Below, one piece after another: positions 8,604-17,957 of a stretch of DNA of 64,000 bases. The stretch is from positions 95,322-159,321 of the forward strand of contig JAETTM010000007.1 in assembly GCA_021769135.1 (NCBI GenBank). Direction: 5' to 3'. The first letter of the stretch is position 1. Each line of letters opens with the position of its first letter. Under the pieces are notes generated by a model, which saw nothing but the letters and a program-made list of their open reading frames with translations, searched no databases and was not told the DNA's origin. Source of the DNA: Lachnospiraceae bacterium. GTDB taxonomy: Bacteria; Bacillota; Clostridia; Lachnospirales; Lachnospiraceae. A program made the translations under genes and the position numbers.

Positions 8604-9959
8604 TTATTCCAAATCCCCCAGCGCCACGTCCGCTTCCATCTGCACGTATTCCTCCGGCCCCTGCCGCAGCAGTTTGACGGACACCGTCTCATTGGGCTGC
8701 ACCTCCATCAGTGCATTTACCAAATCCTCATACGTATGAATTTCTTTTTCCCTAATCCCCACAATCACATCGCCGCTTTGAATCCCCGCTTCCATTGCCG
8801 GGGAATCCATTTCGATTTCCGTTATATATGCCCCATAAGGCACGCCCAGACTCTCATTAGCATCTTGGGTAACATCCGTTCCATGGGTTCCCAGATATGC
8901 CTGCTTCCGTCCATTGCTCATCCTTTCCACCACTTTCCGCAGTTCCGTAATCCCTATGGCCGATATCAAATTTTTCATATCATCGCTGTTATGGGAATTG
9001 TCTATAATCCCCAGCACCTGACCCTTTAAATTGATTAAAACCCCCGATGCCTTTTGGCTTCCGTAAATATCGGTGGTTACCAGCTTATAGGATGAATCCA
9101 CCATGTTGAGGGCCCCGTTGTTGGACGTAAGGATACCATAGCATACCGATTCCCCGTTCCCCAGCGGACTGCCTATGGCAATCACCGGCTTCCCTATTAC
9201 TGCACGGTTGCTGGAGCTCGCCGTCAAATCCGCCGCCTCAATCAGATCTGCCGTTTCTTTTTCCATCCCTTCCAATGGCACGGCCAGCACCGCCAGTTTC
9301 GTATTCACATCCTTTTCCTTTATCTGGGCTTCCCCTTGCGTGCCGTCGCAAAAAGTCACTACAATGCTCTCCGCGTCCAACACTTTTTCATAATTTACCA
9401 AAATCAATACTTCCTTAGGCTGCTTTGCCACAATAATCCCGGACGTCTGCCCCTTGCTTTCATAAGGGTCGTTAAACCAGTCTATGTTGGATACCGAACC
9501 AGTAACGGTCACCACAAACTTCCTCGCTGTCTCCGCAATTTCCGCCATGGAGCCGTAGATAGCCGCATAATCGTCCATGTCCAGCTGTATCCCGCTCAAT
9601 ATCTTTTCTATCTGCTCATCCTGAATCACAATCTCCGCCGGCTCTTCTTCCGGCTCCATTTCCGAATCATCCACTATCATATCTTCCGGGAGCATCTCAT
9701 CCACTGCTTCCGGGAATTCAATGGGCTCCGGTTCTTCTTCCGGATACAGCCAATTGCTTATCACCGGCTCCAACAGAAGAAATGTAAGGCACGCCACCAG
9801 CGCAAAAACTACCGCCATGGCAGCAGTAATCAATGTCCGCCTGAGCAATTTCTTCTTATTAATCGGCCGCTGTTTTATCGTTTCCGTTATAAAATCGGAA
9901 TCCTTTTTCTGTATCCCCGTCTCGGGAATTCCGTCCTTTTTCTGCTTTTCATTATCCAT
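8604..9959 (-). CDS. HtrA/DegP-like membrane protein with PDZ domain, predicted catalytically inactive
   Basis: The 451-residue protein has a cytoplasmic N-terminus, one membrane helix (about 36-60, TLITAAMAVVFALVACLTFL), an acidic stretch rich in EEEPEP, a trypsin-like chymotrypsin fold and a C-terminal PDZ domain (GAYITEIEMDSPAMEAGI ... GDVIVGI). HtrA proteases degrade misfolded envelope proteins with a His-Asp-Ser triad. Here the His motif (normally TNNHV) reads VNYEKV, the Asp motif (normally TDLAVL) reads NTKLAVL, and the Ser loop (normally GNSGGPL) reads GSQKASGVLIN. All three catalytic residues appear replaced, so a structural, chaperone or signalling role is more likely than proteolysis. 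It sits as a single gene between yhaM and mutS2, separated from mutS2 by the MITE-like element. Confidence 0.8.
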   Translation of the reverse strand: MDNEKQKKDGIPETGIQKKDSDFITETIKQRPINKKKLLRRTLITAAMAVVFALVACLTFLLLEPVISNWLYPEEEPEPIEFPEAVDEMLPEDMIVDDSEMEPEEEPAEIVIQDEQIEKILSGIQLDMDDYAAIYGSMAEIAETARKFVVTVTGSVSNIDWFNDPYESKGQTSGIIVAKQPKEVLILVNYEKVLDAESIVVTFCDGTQGEAQIKEKDVNTKLAVLAVPLEGMEKETADLIEAADLTASSSNRAVIGKPVIAIGSPLGNGESVCYGILTSNNGALNMVDSSYKLVTTDIYGSQKASGVLINLKGQVLGIIDNSHNSDDMKNLISAIGITELRKVVERMSNGRKQAYLGTHGTDVTQDANESLGVPYGAYITEIEMDSPAMEAGIQSGDVIVGIREKEIHTYEDLVNALMEVQPNETVSVKLLRQGPEEYVQMEADVALGDLE

Positions 9960-10077
9960 AGAATATACCCGTCTTTCTTAAATAGGTAGCTATTGATTTA
10001 ATAAGTATATCCTTTTTTAGAGATAATGTAAAGCGTTCGGCCCGCTGCTTTTGAAACGAAGGTAACAGTTCGGCCTT

Positions 10078-10271
10078 CAATGTCATTTAGTCAATGACAT
10101 CGGACACTGCGAGAATGATAAAATTCTCCGTCGCCACGCTCCCGCTCTGGTAATACGCAGCGGACACATAAGGAACTAAAACACAGCGCCTAAGTGCTGG
10201 CGCTTTTCAAAGGGCTCCTTGAGAATTTTATCATTCTCGCAGCTGGCTTAGGTATCAACTAAATGACCTTG
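10078..10271. mobile_element. MITE-like element, 194 bp, with terminal inverted repeats and flanking direct repeats
   Basis: The ends are CAATGTCATTTAGT (10078-10091) and, on the other strand, CAAGGTCATTTAGT (10271-10258), matching at 13 of 14 positions. The element is bordered on both sides by the identical 10-mer GTTCGGCCTT (10068-10077 and 10272-10281), as a target duplication would be. Inside lies a perfect 22-bp inverted repeat (10107-10128 with 10221-10242) enclosing about 92 bases. No coding capacity is seen. The structure is that of a non-autonomous element moved by a transposase elsewhere in the genome; a structured RNA is the alternative. Confidence 0.6.
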
Positions 10272-10292
10272 GTTCGGCCTTTTGGATGCCCG

Positions 10293-10321
10293 TTGCTTCT
10301 GACTCGTTCGCATGGTATAAT
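10293..10321 (+). promoter_or_regulatory. mutS2 promoter
   Basis: TTGCTT (10293-10298), a 17-bp spacer and a perfect TATAAT (10316-10321) precede the mutS2 start by about 35 bp. The promoter begins 11 bp beyond the MITE-like element's right direct repeat. Confidence 0.75.
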
Positions 10322-10356
10322 GAATCGTACCAATACAACGAAACAGGGAAAAAAAT

Positions 10357-12735
10357 ATGAACGAAAAAGTATTGCAAACCTTAGAATATTACAAAATTAT
10401 CAATAAGCTTGCCGATAAAGCCGGCTCAGAGCCCGGACGGAAAATGTGCCAAAGCCTACGCCCGCACACTGACCTAAGCGTCATAAATGAAGCGCAGACC
10501 CAGACTTCCGATGCCCTTTCCCGGCTTTTCAGAAAAGGCTCCACCTCTTTTGGCGGCAACAAGGATCTGGGATATACCCTTAAGTCCTTAAGCATCGGCA
10601 GCGCGGTTTCCATCGCGGAACTGCTGAATATTGCCGGCCTGCTGGAAAATGTAAACCGCATTAAAGCCTATGGGAAAAACGAACGGGAGGATGATGAAAA
10701 AGACTCTTTAGATGATTTTTTTGCCGCTTTAGAACCCCTGGCCTTCCTTTCCCAGGAAATCCGCCGCTGCATCCTGTCCGAAGACGAAATAAGCGATGAT
10801 GCCAGCCCGGATTTGAAACATATCCGAAGAAGCATCCGGATTACCAATGACAAGGTCCATTCCCAGCTGACCGGAATGCTCGGGGGTTCCTGCCGCACAT
10901 ATCTTCAGGATGCGGTTATTACTATGCGCAATGACCGTTACTGCATCCCCGTCAAAGCGGAATATAAAAACCAGGTGCCTGGCATGATTCATGATCAATC
11001 CTCCACCGGCTCTACCCTTTTTATCGAGCCGGCAGCCGTGGTGGCTTTGAACAACCAGCTGAAAGAACTGGCCCTGAAAGAGCAGGAAGAAATCAAACGT
11101 ATACTGGCCGACTTAAGCGTCCAGGCTTCCCTGCATGTGGACGCCATTTCCCAAAACCAGAAAATAATGACTCTGCTGGATTTTATTTTTGCCAAAGCCT
11201 CCCTTGCTATGGAACAAAATGCCACCGTTCCCCTCTTTAATACGGAAGGATATGTGAATATACGTAAAGGCAGGCATCCCCTGCTGGATAAAAAGAAGGT
11301 AGTACCCATTGACGTATATCTTGGCAAAGATTTCGATTTATTGGTTATCACCGGCCCCAACACCGGCGGCAAAACAGTTTCCCTGAAAACGGTAGGGCTT
11401 TTCGCGCTGATGGGCCAATCCGGCCTCCATATCCCTGCTCTGGACCGTTCGGAGCTGCCCGTTTTTACCGAGGTCTATGCGGATATCGGCGATGAACAAA
11501 GCATTGAACAAAGCCTGAGTACCTTTTCTTCCCATATGACACGTATCGTTTCCATCCTGAAACAAGCGGACAGGAACTCCCTTTGTCTCTTTGACGAGCT
11601 GGGGGCAGGCACAGATCCTACTGAAGGTGCCGCGCTGGCCATTGCCATTTTGGATTATCTTCACAAGAAGAATATACGCACCATGGCTACCACTCACTAC
11701 AGCGAGCTAAAGGTATATGCCCTTTCCACCCCTCACGTGGAAAATGCCTGCTGCGAGTTCGATGTGAATACCTTACAGCCCACATACCGGCTTCTCATCG
11801 GCATACCGGGCAAAAGCAATGCTTTCGCAATCTCTTCCAAGCTGGGCCTGCCGGAACATATTATCCAGGCGGCTAAAGCCCAAATCAGCCAGGAAAACAC
11901 CAGCTTCGAAGATTTGCTTGCGGATTTGGAACTTAAAAGGGTTACCATCGAAAATGAACGCCTGGAAATCGCCGCATATAAGGAAGAAGTCAAGCAGCTG
12001 AAAGAAAAATTACAGACGAAACAGGACAAAATACAGGAAACCAAAGATAAAATCCTCCGGGAAGCCAACGAAAAAGCACGGGATATCCTTCAGGAAGCCA
12101 AAGATGTGGCCGATGAAACCATTCGGATATTCCAGAAAGCCGGCCCGGGGGCTTCTATGAAGGACCTTGAAAGGACAAGGGAACAAGTGCGGGAAAAAAT
12201 TTCCGGGCACAACAGCAAGCTTTCCATCCAGCCCGGACAGCCCAGAAAGAAACCGCCTGCGCCCAAACAGCTGAAACTGGGCGACAGCGTAAAAATCCTT
12301 TCCATGGGCTTAAAAGGTACGGTAAGCTCCCTTCCCGACCATAAGGGCAACCTTTTTGTCCAATGCGGCATCATCCGCTCGCAAACAAATATTAATGATA
12401 TTATTCTATTAGAAGACGAACCGGTGACAAAACCGTCGTTTTCGCCCCGTTCCGCCTCAAATGGCATGAAAATGTCCAAGTCCTATACCATTTCCCCGGA
12501 AATCAATCTTTTGGGAAAAACAGTGGACGAAGCCTTGGCCGAACTGGATAAATATTTGGACGACGCCTATCTTTCCCACCTTTCCAGCGTACGCATTGTG
12601 CACGGCAAGGGAACCGGGGCACTTCGGAAAGCCGTTCATGGGCATCTGAAAAAAGTGAAGTATATCCAGTCCTTCCGGCTGGGGGAGCATGGAGAAGGCG
12701 ACGCTGGCGTCACAATCGCTACGTTTAAATCTTAA
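10357..12735 (+). CDS. mutS2: MutS2 family DNA-binding ATPase
   Basis: The 792-residue protein matches MutS2 in full length. It has a MutS core with Walker A TGPNTGGKT (about 332-340), Walker B LCLFDELGAGTDPTEG and the following ATTHYSELK motif. A long charged coiled-coil insert occupies roughly 515-620, a KOW-like segment DSVKILSMGLKGTVSSLP follows, and the C-terminal Smr nuclease domain contains LLGKTVDEALAELDKYL and the HGKGTGALR motif. MutS2 proteins suppress homologous recombination and, in Bacillus, act on collided ribosomes through the Smr domain. They are not part of mismatch repair. The start ATG is preceded by AGGGA and a consensus promoter. The gene is probably monocistronic, with a hairpin right after the stop. 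Confidence 0.95.
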   Translation: MNEKVLQTLEYYKIINKLADKAGSEPGRKMCQSLRPHTDLSVINEAQTQTSDALSRLFRKGSTSFGGNKDLGYTLKSLSIGSAVSIAELLNIAGLLENVNRIKAYGKNEREDDEKDSLDDFFAALEPLAFLSQEIRRCILSEDEISDDASPDLKHIRRSIRITNDKVHSQLTGMLGGSCRTYLQDAVITMRNDRYCIPVKAEYKNQVPGMIHDQSSTGSTLFIEPAAVVALNNQLKELALKEQEEIKRILADLSVQASLHVDAISQNQKIMTLLDFIFAKASLAMEQNATVPLFNTEGYVNIRKGRHPLLDKKKVVPIDVYLGKDFDLLVITGPNTGGKTVSLKTVGLFALMGQSGLHIPALDRSELPVFTEVYADIGDEQSIEQSLSTFSSHMTRIVSILKQADRNSLCLFDELGAGTDPTEGAALAIAILDYLHKKNIRTMATTHYSELKVYALSTPHVENACCEFDVNTLQPTYRLLIGIPGKSNAFAISSKLGLPEHIIQAAKAQISQENTSFEDLLADLELKRVTIENERLEIAAYKEEVKQLKEKLQTKQDKIQETKDKILREANEKARDILQEAKDVADETIRIFQKAGPGASMKDLERTREQVREKISGHNSKLSIQPGQPRKKPPAPKQLKLGDSVKILSMGLKGTVSSLPDHKGNLFVQCGIIRSQTNINDIILLEDEPVTKPSFSPRSASNGMKMSKSYTISPEINLLGKTVDEALAELDKYLDDAYLSHLSSVRIVHGKGTGALRKAVHGHLKKVKYIQSFRLGEHGEGDAGVTIATFKS

Positions 12736-12736
12736 G

Positions 12737-12776
12737 GGGCAAAGCAGGGCTGCGTTTATAGTCTTTGGCCCCATTA
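12737..12776 (+). terminator. Probable terminator after mutS2
   Basis: GGGGC and CAAAG pair with CTTTG and GCCCC around a 16-base loop; the stem is followed by ATTAAAGG, a weak T-tract, so termination may be partial. Confidence 0.45.
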
Positions 12777-12846
12777 AAGGTCGCATAAAAATGAATTGCT
12801 TTAAATTTTTTTAAATATGGTTTCTAAGTAAGGAGGTCGAACCGAA

Positions 12847-13554
12847 ATGGTCAGCAAGCAGAAAATATTGGTGGTGGATGATGATAATAATATTGCAGAG
12901 CTAATTGCTTTATATCTTACTAAGGAGTGTTTTGAAACGATGATAGTCAATGACGGGGAATCGGCTTTATCGGCGGTGGACTCTTTTTCGCCGAACCTTA
13001 TTCTTCTGGATTTGATGCTTCCTGGCATCGACGGTTACCAGGTCTGCAGGGAGGTGCGGGCGAAATCTTCCATACCCATTATTATGCTTTCCGCCAAAGG
13101 AGAAATATTCGACAAAGTCTTAGGGCTGGAGCTGGGGGCGGACGATTACATGGAAAAGCCTTTTGACTCCAAAGAACTGGTGGCCCGGGTAAAAGCTGTG
13201 CTGCGCAGATATAAACCCGCCCCTGCTGCCCCCGCCGCCTCCAACATTAAAAGCGTGGAATATCCCGATTTGATTATCAACCAGACCAATTATTCCGTAA
13301 TTTATATGGGGAAAAATGTGGATATGCCCCCCAAAGAGTTGGAGCTTCTCTATTTTCTCGCTTCTTCCCCCAACCATGTATTTACCAGGGAGCAGCTTCT
13401 TGACCAGATATGGGGATATGAATATATCGGGGATACCCGTACTGTGGATGTGCATATCAAACGCCTTAGGGAAAAAATAAAAGATCACGCTTCCTGGCGC
13501 ATCAACACGGTATGGGGCGTAGGATATAAATTTGAGGTCAGGACACCCATTTAG
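12847..13554 (+). CDS. Response regulator, OmpR/PhoB family
   Basis: The 235-residue protein has a receiver domain (residues 4-118) with the acidic pocket VVDDDNN, phosphoacceptor Asp55 in LLDLMLPG and the conserved Lys in MLSAKGE. A winged-helix DNA-binding domain follows (about 140-232: PPKELELLYFLAS, VFTREQLLDQIWGY, RTVDVHIKRLREK). The start ATG has AAGGAGGT nine bases upstream. The sensor kinase gene follows on the same strand after about 70 bp, so the two form a two-component system. The layout resembles WalR/PhoP-like regulators, but the signal cannot be named. Confidence 0.92.
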   Translation: MVSKQKILVVDDDNNIAELIALYLTKECFETMIVNDGESALSAVDSFSPNLILLDLMLPGIDGYQVCREVRAKSSIPIIMLSAKGEIFDKVLGLELGADDYMEKPFDSKELVARVKAVLRRYKPAPAAPAASNIKSVEYPDLIINQTNYSVIYMGKNVDMPPKELELLYFLASSPNHVFTREQLLDQIWGYEYIGDTRTVDVHIKRLREKIKDHASWRINTVWGVGYKFEVRTPI

Positions 13555-13622
13555 CCCCATCAGGGTCATCGCTTTCGCAATTGCCGATCATATGCTATAA
13601 GGAAAGGAATCATATTGGAACT

Positions 13623-15047
13623 ATGAGAAAGACTCTATACGCAAAATTTATACTGGGATACATCATCTTCGGCTTTTTCGGTTTCGTTGTGGTTGCCACT
13701 TTCGTTTCCAATATGACTCTGGAACATCTGAAAAGGGAAAGGGCGGAGGCCCTATATACAGAAGCCAATTTAATCGCCAAAACATACGCTTCGGACTTGT
13801 ACAACAGCGAAACTTCCCTAGATACGGTGAAGCGGCAGTTGGATGCTCTGGATACTTATCTGTCCGCCACCATTTGGATTATCAATCCTTCCGGCCGTAT
13901 GGTACTGGATTCTTCTGCGCCGGTGGATTTGGAAAATGAAGTGGTGATTGAAAATTTCAACCCTACGGCTGCCTCCGGTTCTTATTATATTGTTGGCAAT
14001 TTTTTCGGTTACTTCGACGAGCAGATGCTCAGCGTGTTTTCGCCCATCACCAATAATTTCAGGGTCAAAGGCTATGTGGTCATCCACACGCCCATGAAGG
14101 CCATTCAGGCCTCCTGCAACAGCCTTTTAAATATATCCTATATTATGCTGGTGATTCTTTTCCTGCTTTCCTTAATCATCCTGATTTTCTTTACGGAAAT
14201 CGTATATCTGCCCCTGCGCAAAATCACAGAGGCTACGGAGCAGTATGCCAGCGGCAATATGCACTACGAATTCCAGTTGGACAGTGAAGATGAAATCGGC
14301 TATCTTGCCGCCACCCTGTCCTATATGGCAAGCGAAATCGCCCGTTCCGAAGATGACCAGAAGAAGTTCGTCGCCAATGTCTCCCATGACTTCCGCTCCC
14401 CCCTGACCTCCATCAAGGGCTATCTGGAAGCCATGCTGGACGGCACCATCCCGCCCGAGATGTATGAGAAATATTTAAATATCGTCCTGAACGAAACCGA
14501 CCGCCTCACCAAACTGACCAACGGCCTGCTCACCCTTAACAATATCAATACGAAAGGAATGCTTTTGGATTGGACGGATTTCGACCTGAACCAGGTCATC
14601 CGGGATACTGCCGCCGCCTTTGAAGGTATCTGCAGGCAGAAGTCCATTGCCATCAGCCTCCTGCTCACCGGGGAAGTGATTTACGTCCATGCGGATATGG
14701 GCAAAATCCAGCAGGTTTTCTACAACCTCCTGGACAACGCCATTAAATTCAGCCACAACGATTCCATTATCAAAATCGAAACCAATGAAAAGAGCAACAA
14801 AGTTTATATTTCCGTCAAAGACAGCGGCATCGGCATACCAAAGGACGATTTAAAGCTTATCTGGAACCGTTTTTACAAATCCGACGCTTCCAGGGGAAAA
14901 GATAAAAAAGGAACCGGCCTGGGCCTTTCCATCACAAGGGAAATCATCCATGCCCATGGGGAGCATATCAATGTAATCAGCACCGAAGGGGAAGGCTCCG
15001 AGTTCGTTTTCTCCCTTCCGGTTTCGGATTTGGAAGAGGATGAGTGA
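13623..15047 (+). CDS. Sensor histidine kinase, membrane-bound, HAMP type
   Basis: The 474-residue partner of the upstream response regulator has two membrane helices (about 8-30 and 172-190) enclosing an extracellular sensor domain. It then has a HAMP linker, a dimerisation/phosphoacceptor domain with His255 in VANVSHDFRSPLTSIKGYL, and an ATPase domain with N box DNAIKFSH, G1 DSGIGI and G2 GTGLGLSITREI. The start is set at the ATG at 13623 because MRKTLYAKFILGY begins directly before the first helix; the frame is open to 13581 without a better site. The extracellular domain is not recognised, so the stimulus is unknown. Confidence 0.9.
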   Translation: MRKTLYAKFILGYIIFGFFGFVVVATFVSNMTLEHLKRERAEALYTEANLIAKTYASDLYNSETSLDTVKRQLDALDTYLSATIWIINPSGRMVLDSSAPVDLENEVVIENFNPTAASGSYYIVGNFFGYFDEQMLSVFSPITNNFRVKGYVVIHTPMKAIQASCNSLLNISYIMLVILFLLSLIILIFFTEIVYLPLRKITEATEQYASGNMHYEFQLDSEDEIGYLAATLSYMASEIARSEDDQKKFVANVSHDFRSPLTSIKGYLEAMLDGTIPPEMYEKYLNIVLNETDRLTKLTNGLLTLNNINTKGMLLDWTDFDLNQVIRDTAAAFEGICRQKSIAISLLLTGEVIYVHADMGKIQQVFYNLLDNAIKFSHNDSIIKIETNEKSNKVYISVKDSGIGIPKDDLKLIWNRFYKSDASRGKDKKGTGLGLSITREIIHAHGEHINVISTEGEGSEFVFSLPVSDLEEDE

Positions 15048-15061
15048 TTTTTCCAATATTA

Positions 15062-15090
15062 TTGACTTTTTCCTTTCAAAATAGTATGAT
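15062..15090 (+). promoter_or_regulatory. Promoter in front of the DUF402 gene
   Basis: TTGACT (15062-15067), 17-bp spacer, TATGAT (15085-15090), beginning just after the histidine kinase stop. It rules out the longer reading frame that starts at 15044. Confidence 0.6.
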
Positions 15091-15210
15091 TTTTCCATAT
15101 AATACCTTTAGTTCAACGGCACCGGGGCATGCCATGAAACGCCTGATTTTCCATGCGCCCTGGGCATCAACGAGCGCCCCTGATTCCAGCTGTGGGCCGG
15201 GCGGCGCGGA

Positions 15211-15718
15211 AATGAGTGAATCTATGGCTTATCCGACTCTTTATCGAAAACGAATTATGCCCGATGAATGCGTGCTTCTTAAAGATGACATCGTTATCAG
15301 CTGCAGCGAGGATATCCTCATCACCAAATGGAACGCCATCCATCCCAAAAAGGATCTTCATCACGGCTATTCATGCTATTTTCTGAAAGAGGGGATAAAA
15401 CTGAGTAAATTTTACCGCAAAGACAGTTCCCTGATGTATTGGTATTTTGATATTGTAGAGTACTATTATAATAAAGAAAACAATTCTTTGATTTCCCTTG
15501 ATTTGCTTGCAGATGTCATTGTATATCCCGATGGCTTTGTAAAAGTACTGGATTTGGATGAACTTGCCGAAGCCTTGGAAAAAGGCACTTTATCAGAAGA
15601 GCTGCTGAAAAAATGCCTTTTCCGTCTCAACAAGCTGCTGGAAAACATCTATAGCGGCCATTTTCCTATGTTGAAAAAATATATCGATGATGCGGAAAAT
15701 GAACCTATGCCTTTTTAA
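15211..15718 (+). CDS. DUF402 family protein
   Basis: The recognisable part begins at MAYPTLYRKRIMPDECV and continues through ITKWNAIHPKKDLHHGYSCY, MYWYFDIVEYYY and DLLADVIVYPDGFVKVLDLDEL, which is the DUF402 pattern. Members act on nucleotide or pyrophosphate substrates with acidic metal-binding residues; the substrate here is not evident. Neither the ATG at 15211 nor the one at 15223 has a strong ribosome site, so the exact start is uncertain. The gene converges with the transglutaminase gene and the two overlap by 14 bp at their 3' ends. The C-terminal helix region (EALEKGTLSEELLKKCLFRL) is normal for the family. Confidence 0.8.
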
Positions 15719-16637
15719 GCAGAGGAAGGTTATCCCACTCCCCCACCAAAGGGCTGTTCAGAACCCGGAACTTCCGGTTGGTTTCCCATAACCGCTTTAG
15801 GGCAGGAAAATTTTCCTCCGGCTCAAGAAGCAGTTCCGCCAGCCTATCCAGTTCACACATATCGTCTTCCGAAAGGGCCTCGAATTTCCCATCCACATAA
15901 CAGGGCTGGAACAGATAGGATATTTCATCGTTCATCAGCGCGTGGAAATCGTAAAAAAGATAACGGATAATCGCTTTCAGGGAGCATGTGCCTAAACCAT
16001 CGGCATAAATAAACTCCGTGCCGTCCGTTCTTCCTCTGCGGGTATCCAGCCATGCTTTGGCTGCCCAGTCGAATTCCCCTTCCTTCATATCATATTGCCT
16101 TATCCTCGCGCCCGCCGGAACCCCGTCATAAAAGCCATCCCCATCTATGGTAATCCAACGTTCTTCCCCATCGCTCCACACTTGGTTAATCCAATGGTCC
16201 ATGGAAATCCCTTCCCCAAAGTATGGGGCGAACCCGGCACGGCTCCTGCATGGAATCCCCTTCGCCTTATAAATAGCGGAAATCAACACCGATACATACC
16301 GGCAGGTCAGTATCATTTTATTTTCCACCAGCCTGTCCTCCACAAACCCCCGCGGGTCAAGGCGAAACAATTCCGCCGTTATCGCAGGAACTGTCAGGAA
16401 AATATCGTCCTCGCACCTGGCCCGATACCAGGGGTACCTTGTCATATCCCCATAACGGAGGTCCGCATTGGCATTGGTATTCCCTTCCCGCAAAGTCACC
16501 CGATGGACAATCTGATGGGAAATCAGGTTCCCCAACTTTTCGGGCTCGTCAGGAAGGCTGCAGAAATAGTCTTTATATGGTCCTGCATAAGTATAAGAGC
16601 CGGTTTCAAGATAATGTTTTTTCAGTTCAGGATTCAT
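15705..16637 (-). CDS. Transglutaminase-like cysteine peptidase-fold protein
   Basis: The 310-residue soluble protein has the transglutaminase-superfamily triad: Cys112 in MILTCRYVSVL, His148 in SMDHWINQVW and Asp165 in WITIDGDGF. There is no signal peptide, so it is probably cytoplasmic. Bacterial members of this fold include peptidases and amide-modifying enzymes; no substrate can be inferred. The ATG at 16637 (MNPELKKHYLETG) has GGAGAGGAA upstream. It overlaps the convergent DUF402 gene by 14 bp at the 3' end. Nothing around it suggests a pathway. Confidence 0.78.
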   Translation of the reverse strand: MNPELKKHYLETGSYTYAGPYKDYFCSLPDEPEKLGNLISHQIVHRVTLREGNTNANADLRYGDMTRYPWYRARCEDDIFLTVPAITAELFRLDPRGFVEDRLVENKMILTCRYVSVLISAIYKAKGIPCRSRAGFAPYFGEGISMDHWINQVWSDGEERWITIDGDGFYDGVPAGARIRQYDMKEGEFDWAAKAWLDTRRGRTDGTEFIYADGLGTCSLKAIIRYLFYDFHALMNDEISYLFQPCYVDGKFEALSEDDMCELDRLAELLLEPEENFPALKRLWETNRKFRVLNSPLVGEWDNLPLLKKA

Positions 16638-16756
16638 ATTCCTCTCCTTTCTTTGCTTTTACGCATTTGAGCTAAAAACTTAATTTCCATAATAGCAAAA
16701 CGAAAAGAAATGCTCCCGCTTTTTCCTGTCTTCTTTTGGCATTTTTTATTCCAGCC

Positions 16757-17929
16757 TCAATAAAAAATATGCCCTCCAATCCGTATCCCGTTCAATCCTT
16801 CAATCGGCGTACGGAAATATACGCAATTCCCTACATTCGTATTTCCCCTCATAGCGTCGTCCGCGGCCTGATAGCAGCTGGCCGTCGCGGAGCCGCCAGC
16901 CAAAGCCGCTGCCAGCCGCCCGCTGGCCACAGGAGAAAACTGGCCGCCCTGATAGATTACCCCTACTACCGAATCCGGATATACGGAACTGAGCACCCGG
17001 TTAATAACCACGGAGCCGACCCCTAACTGGCCGGCATAGCTTTCCCCTCCGGCCTCGCAATAAATCAGACTGGCCAGCAGATACCTGTCCCCCTCCGCAA
17101 AGCTCACTTCCGAAATATCCCTCCAGGCAGACTGAGCCGCCAGCTGGGATAAACGGATTTCTTCCGCCAGCTTTTCCTGCAGCTGTTTTATTTTTTCCTC
17201 CTGCTCCACCATCTGCTGCTCATAGGCAAGGGCTTCCGATTCGGCTTGGGAAATTTCATTCTTTTTTCCCGCCACACTGGTAGCGGTCTGGCTTACCAAA
17301 CCGGATACCTGGCTTTTTTCCACTTCGATTTGTGCCCGGTAGTCATCCAGTTCCTCTTTCTCTTCCTCCAGCTTGGCTTCCGCCTCCTGTATTTTTTCTT
17401 TTATTTCAATGTATTCTTCCAGCTTTTTACGGTCATAGGCTGAAAGCTGCTCAATATAATCGCTGCGGTTCAGGAAATCGGCAAAACTGGCGGACGAAAA
17501 AAACACCTCCAGCATAATATAATCCTGGGTTTCATACATGAACTGAATCCTTTTCTTCATGCATTCGTACTGCCACTCTTCCGTGGCCTTTGCATCTGCC
17601 AGCTCCGCTTTCGTCACCTCTATCTCGGCTTTTTTATCCTCTATTAAGCCTTCCAATTCTTCCAGCTTCTCGCTTACTTCCTGAAGCTGGCCATTCAGCG
17701 TATTCAGCTTGCTCTGCAATGCAGCCTTCTCCTCGTTCAGGTCTTCCAGTTCTTCTTTCGTCTGCCCCAATTCGGCTTCCGTCTTTTTCTTTTCTTCTTC
17801 CGCCTCCTGCAGTTTCTTTCTGGTGGATGCCGTCGCATGCACCCTCTCTGCATCCATCTCAAGGAAGCCCCCGATGAGCAGCGCTGCCGCCAGCACTGCC
17901 GCCACCTTCCGTTTTCCTGTACGATTCAT
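16757..17929 (-). CDS. Secreted coiled-coil protein with SleB-type cell wall hydrolase domain
   Basis: The 390-residue protein has a signal peptide (KRKVAAVLAAALLIGGFL), a long coiled coil (about 35-275) of the PcsB/EnvC kind with the segment FFSSASFADFLNRSDY, and a C-terminal Hydrolase_2/SleB domain starting EGDRYLLASLIYCEAGGES. SleB-type domains cleave peptidoglycan (lytic transglycosylase); the catalytic Glu is likely that of YCEAGGES. PcsB-like coiled coils are controlled by FtsEX in other Bacillota. The combination suggests a regulated peptidoglycan hydrolase, in division or in spore cortex lysis. It follows the upp/dCMP-deaminase genes on the same strand but is separated from them by a strong terminator hairpin. 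Confidence 0.85.
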   Translation of the reverse strand: MNRTGKRKVAAVLAAALLIGGFLEMDAERVHATASTRKKLQEAEEEKKKTEAELGQTKEELEDLNEEKAALQSKLNTLNGQLQEVSEKLEELEGLIEDKKAEIEVTKAELADAKATEEWQYECMKKRIQFMYETQDYIMLEVFFSSASFADFLNRSDYIEQLSAYDRKKLEEYIEIKEKIQEAEAKLEEEKEELDDYRAQIEVEKSQVSGLVSQTATSVAGKKNEISQAESEALAYEQQMVEQEEKIKQLQEKLAEEIRLSQLAAQSAWRDISEVSFAEGDRYLLASLIYCEAGGESYAGQLGVGSVVINRVLSSVYPDSVVGVIYQGGQFSPVASGRLAAALAGGSATASCYQAADDAMRGNTNVGNCVYFRTPIEGLNGIRIGGHIFY

Positions 17930-17957
17930 CCTTCTACCCGCCTTATAATTACTCAGT

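Larger units (their letters stand above)
9960..10356. other. 397-bp intergenic region holding the MITE-like element and mutS2 promoter
   Basis: The divergent region between the HtrA-like gene and mutS2 contains no convincing gene. Its content is a 194-bp inverted-repeat element (10078-10271), flanking direct repeats, and the mutS2 promoter. A third GTTCGGCC lies at about 10035. Confidence 0.7.
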
